Source: Kiritimatiellia bacterium (GTDB lineage: Bacteria; Verrucomicrobiota; Kiritimatiellia; SLAD01). Taken from it: DNA of 6,570 nucleotides. Position 1 is the stretch's first letter, and the number at the start of each line of letters is the position of its first letter. Shown one piece after another: positions 5,487-6,570 of this stretch. Under the pieces are notes generated by a model that saw only the letters and a list, made by a program, of their open reading frames with translations, did not search any database and was not told the DNA's origin. Location of the stretch: assembly GCA_007126995.1 (NCBI GenBank), contig SLAD01000228.1, forward strand, positions 1-6,570, given 5' to 3'. Made by a program: the position numbers and the translations under genes.

Positions 5487-6570
5487 ACCTGCCGTTTTCA
5501 CTTTTTCTCGCGCTCAAATACCTAAAACCGAAACGCACCTTTGTATCGGTCATCACCGTTATCTCGATCCTCGGCGTCATGCTCGGGGTAGCGGTGCTGA
5601 TCATCGTCCTATCCGTCATGAGTGGTTTCGACCACATGTGGCGCGACAAGATCTTAAGTTTCAATGCCCACATCACCGTTTCCGGGTTCCGTACGCTGAC
5701 TGACGAGGACGCGCTGATCGAGCGCATCGAAAGCGTGCCGGGCGTGCGGGGCGCTGCGCCTTACGTCGAGGGCTTGGTGTTCCTGCAGCATCGCGACCAA
5801 ATCTTTACCCCGTTATTGCGCGGCATCCACCCGGACTACGAGGATCGGGTGAGCCGCGTGCCCGAACACGTCACCGTCGGATCTTTTGATATCGAGTACG
5901 ACGAATTGGTAATGGGCCGCGATCTGGCCGCCCAGATGGGCGTGCGCATCGGTGACCAGATTTTGGTCTATTCGCCGCAGAGTTTCGTTTCGCCGGACGA
6001 GATTCGCTTGCCGGAAGAGTTGACCCTGATCGGCATCTACGAGTTGGGCATGTGGGATTTCGACATGGGATACACCTTGACCTCCATCGGCATGGCCCGT
6101 GAATTGTATGGCATGGAGTACGGCGTGCACGGCATACAGGTCATGACCGATGACCCGTATCGCGCCCATTTAGTGGCCGAGTTGCTCAAGGCGGAGTTGG
6201 GTCCCGACTTCACCGTGCGCACCTGGATGGAACTGAATCGACAATTGTTCGCCGCCTTGCGGGTGGAAAAGAATTTAATGATGCTGGTACTGTCGTTTAT
6301 CGTTTTGGTGGCCGCCTTTTGCATTGCCGGCACCCTGCTGACCGTCGTCATTCAAAAAACCCGTGAAATCGGCGTGCTACGCGCCATTGGCATGGGACGC
6401 TGGCTGGTCGCGCGTGTTTTCATGCTGCAGGGGCTGGTCATCGGCGTGCTGGGAACCGTCTGCGGGACGCTTGCGGGGCTGCTGGTCATCCACTATCGCA
6501 ACCATCTGGCCGACCTGTTGGGCAGAATGATGGGGGTGGAGGTGTTTCCCAAAGAACTCTACCATTTGAC
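5483..6570 (+). CDS. lolC: Lipoprotein-releasing ABC transporter permease, LolC/LolE family, 3'-truncated
   Basis: Inner-membrane permease of the Lol system, which with the ATPase LolD extracts outer-membrane lipoproteins from the inner membrane and passes them to the periplasmic chaperone LolA. 362 codons are visible with no stop; family members have about 400-420 residues, so the last transmembrane helix and C-terminus lie beyond the window. Order: a short cytoplasmic start with FLALKYLKPKR (8-18), transmembrane segment 1 (about 21-48, VISILGVMLGVAVLIIVLSV then MSGFD), a periplasmic domain (about 50-262), transmembrane 2 (about 264-290), the cytoplasmic coupling segment QKTREIGVLRAIGMGRW (291-307) typical of the FtsX/MacB/LolC fold, and transmembrane 3 (about 310-336). 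The KYLKPKR start and MSGF after the first helix favour LolC/E over FtsX or MacB. Pro165-Pro177 resembles the LolA-binding hook of E. coli LolC. Many non-gammaproteobacteria have a single LolC/E-type protein, so C versus E cannot be settled here. A lolD gene would be expected just downstream. Confidence 0.9.
   Translation, partial: MNLPFSLFLALKYLKPKRTFVSVITVISILGVMLGVAVLIIVLSVMSGFDHMWRDKILSFNAHITVSGFRTLTDEDALIERIESVPGVRGAAPYVEGLVFLQHRDQIFTPLLRGIHPDYEDRVSRVPEHVTVGSFDIEYDELVMGRDLAAQMGVRIGDQILVYSPQSFVSPDEIRLPEELTLIGIYELGMWDFDMGYTLTSIGMARELYGMEYGVHGIQVMTDDPYRAHLVAELLKAELGPDFTVRTWMELNRQLFAALRVEKNLMMLVLSFIVLVAAFCIAGTLLTVVIQKTREIGVLRAIGMGRWLVARVFMLQGLVIGVLGTVCGTLAGLLVIHYRNHLADLLGRMMGVEVFPKELYHL

Noticed and set aside
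5483..6570. Last gene as MacB or FtsX permease
   Set aside because: The QKTREIGVLRAIG coupling segment is shared by the superfamily, but there is no ATPase domain, and the FLALKYLKPKR start and MSGF after the first helix are LolC/E features.

Overview
The window is a densely packed stretch of a Gram-negative (diderm) bacterial chromosome. All five recognisable genes lie on the + strand: metK (3' part only), aspS, thrC, lysS, and the first 362 codons of a lolC-type gene that runs off the right end. The sequence is fairly GC-rich. I see no mobile elements, tRNA or rRNA genes, CRISPR arrays or broken genes. A lipoprotein-releasing permease implies an outer membrane. The thrC product is of the long 'KYISTRG' type also found in Pseudomonas. 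The aspS product has a QAPQQYKQLLMMAG segment, the lysS product an EIAPGYEELNDP segment, and lysS is directly followed by a lolC-like gene; together these remind me of the Verrucomicrobiota/Kiritimatiellota/Planctomycetota (PVC) group. That placement comes from memory of family sequences, not from a search, and is tentative.

Layout. Positions 2-694 hold the C-terminal part of S-adenosylmethionine synthetase. The 74 bp that follow contain a strong stem-loop and the aspS ribosome binding site. Aspartyl-tRNA synthetase fills 769-2547 and probably starts at TTG. After a 65 bp gap (47 bp if the most upstream start is used), threonine synthase runs to 4001. Lysyl-tRNA synthetase begins 24 bp later, at 4026, behind a good Shine-Dalgarno sequence, and ends at 5486. 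The lolC start codon overlaps the lysS stop codon as ATGA, so these two are almost certainly co-transcribed and translationally coupled. No stretch longer than 74 bp lacks a gene.

How the genes relate. The first four all handle amino acids of the aspartate family: methionine is consumed by MetK, aspartate is charged by AspRS, threonine is made by ThrC and lysine is charged by LysRS. The fifth gene belongs to envelope lipoprotein trafficking and is linked to the others only by the tight overlap. Same-strand packing is consistent with one transcription unit or two (metK | aspS-thrC-lysS-lolC), but no convincing promoter or terminator settles this.

I found no new biological system; this is mostly a core housekeeping region. 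The points most worth checking are the AspRS anticodon-domain histidine typical of non-discriminating enzymes, an unusual substitution in the LysRS lysine pocket, the metK-aspS stem-loop, the aspartate-family grouping, and a possible LolA-binding hook in the Lol permease.
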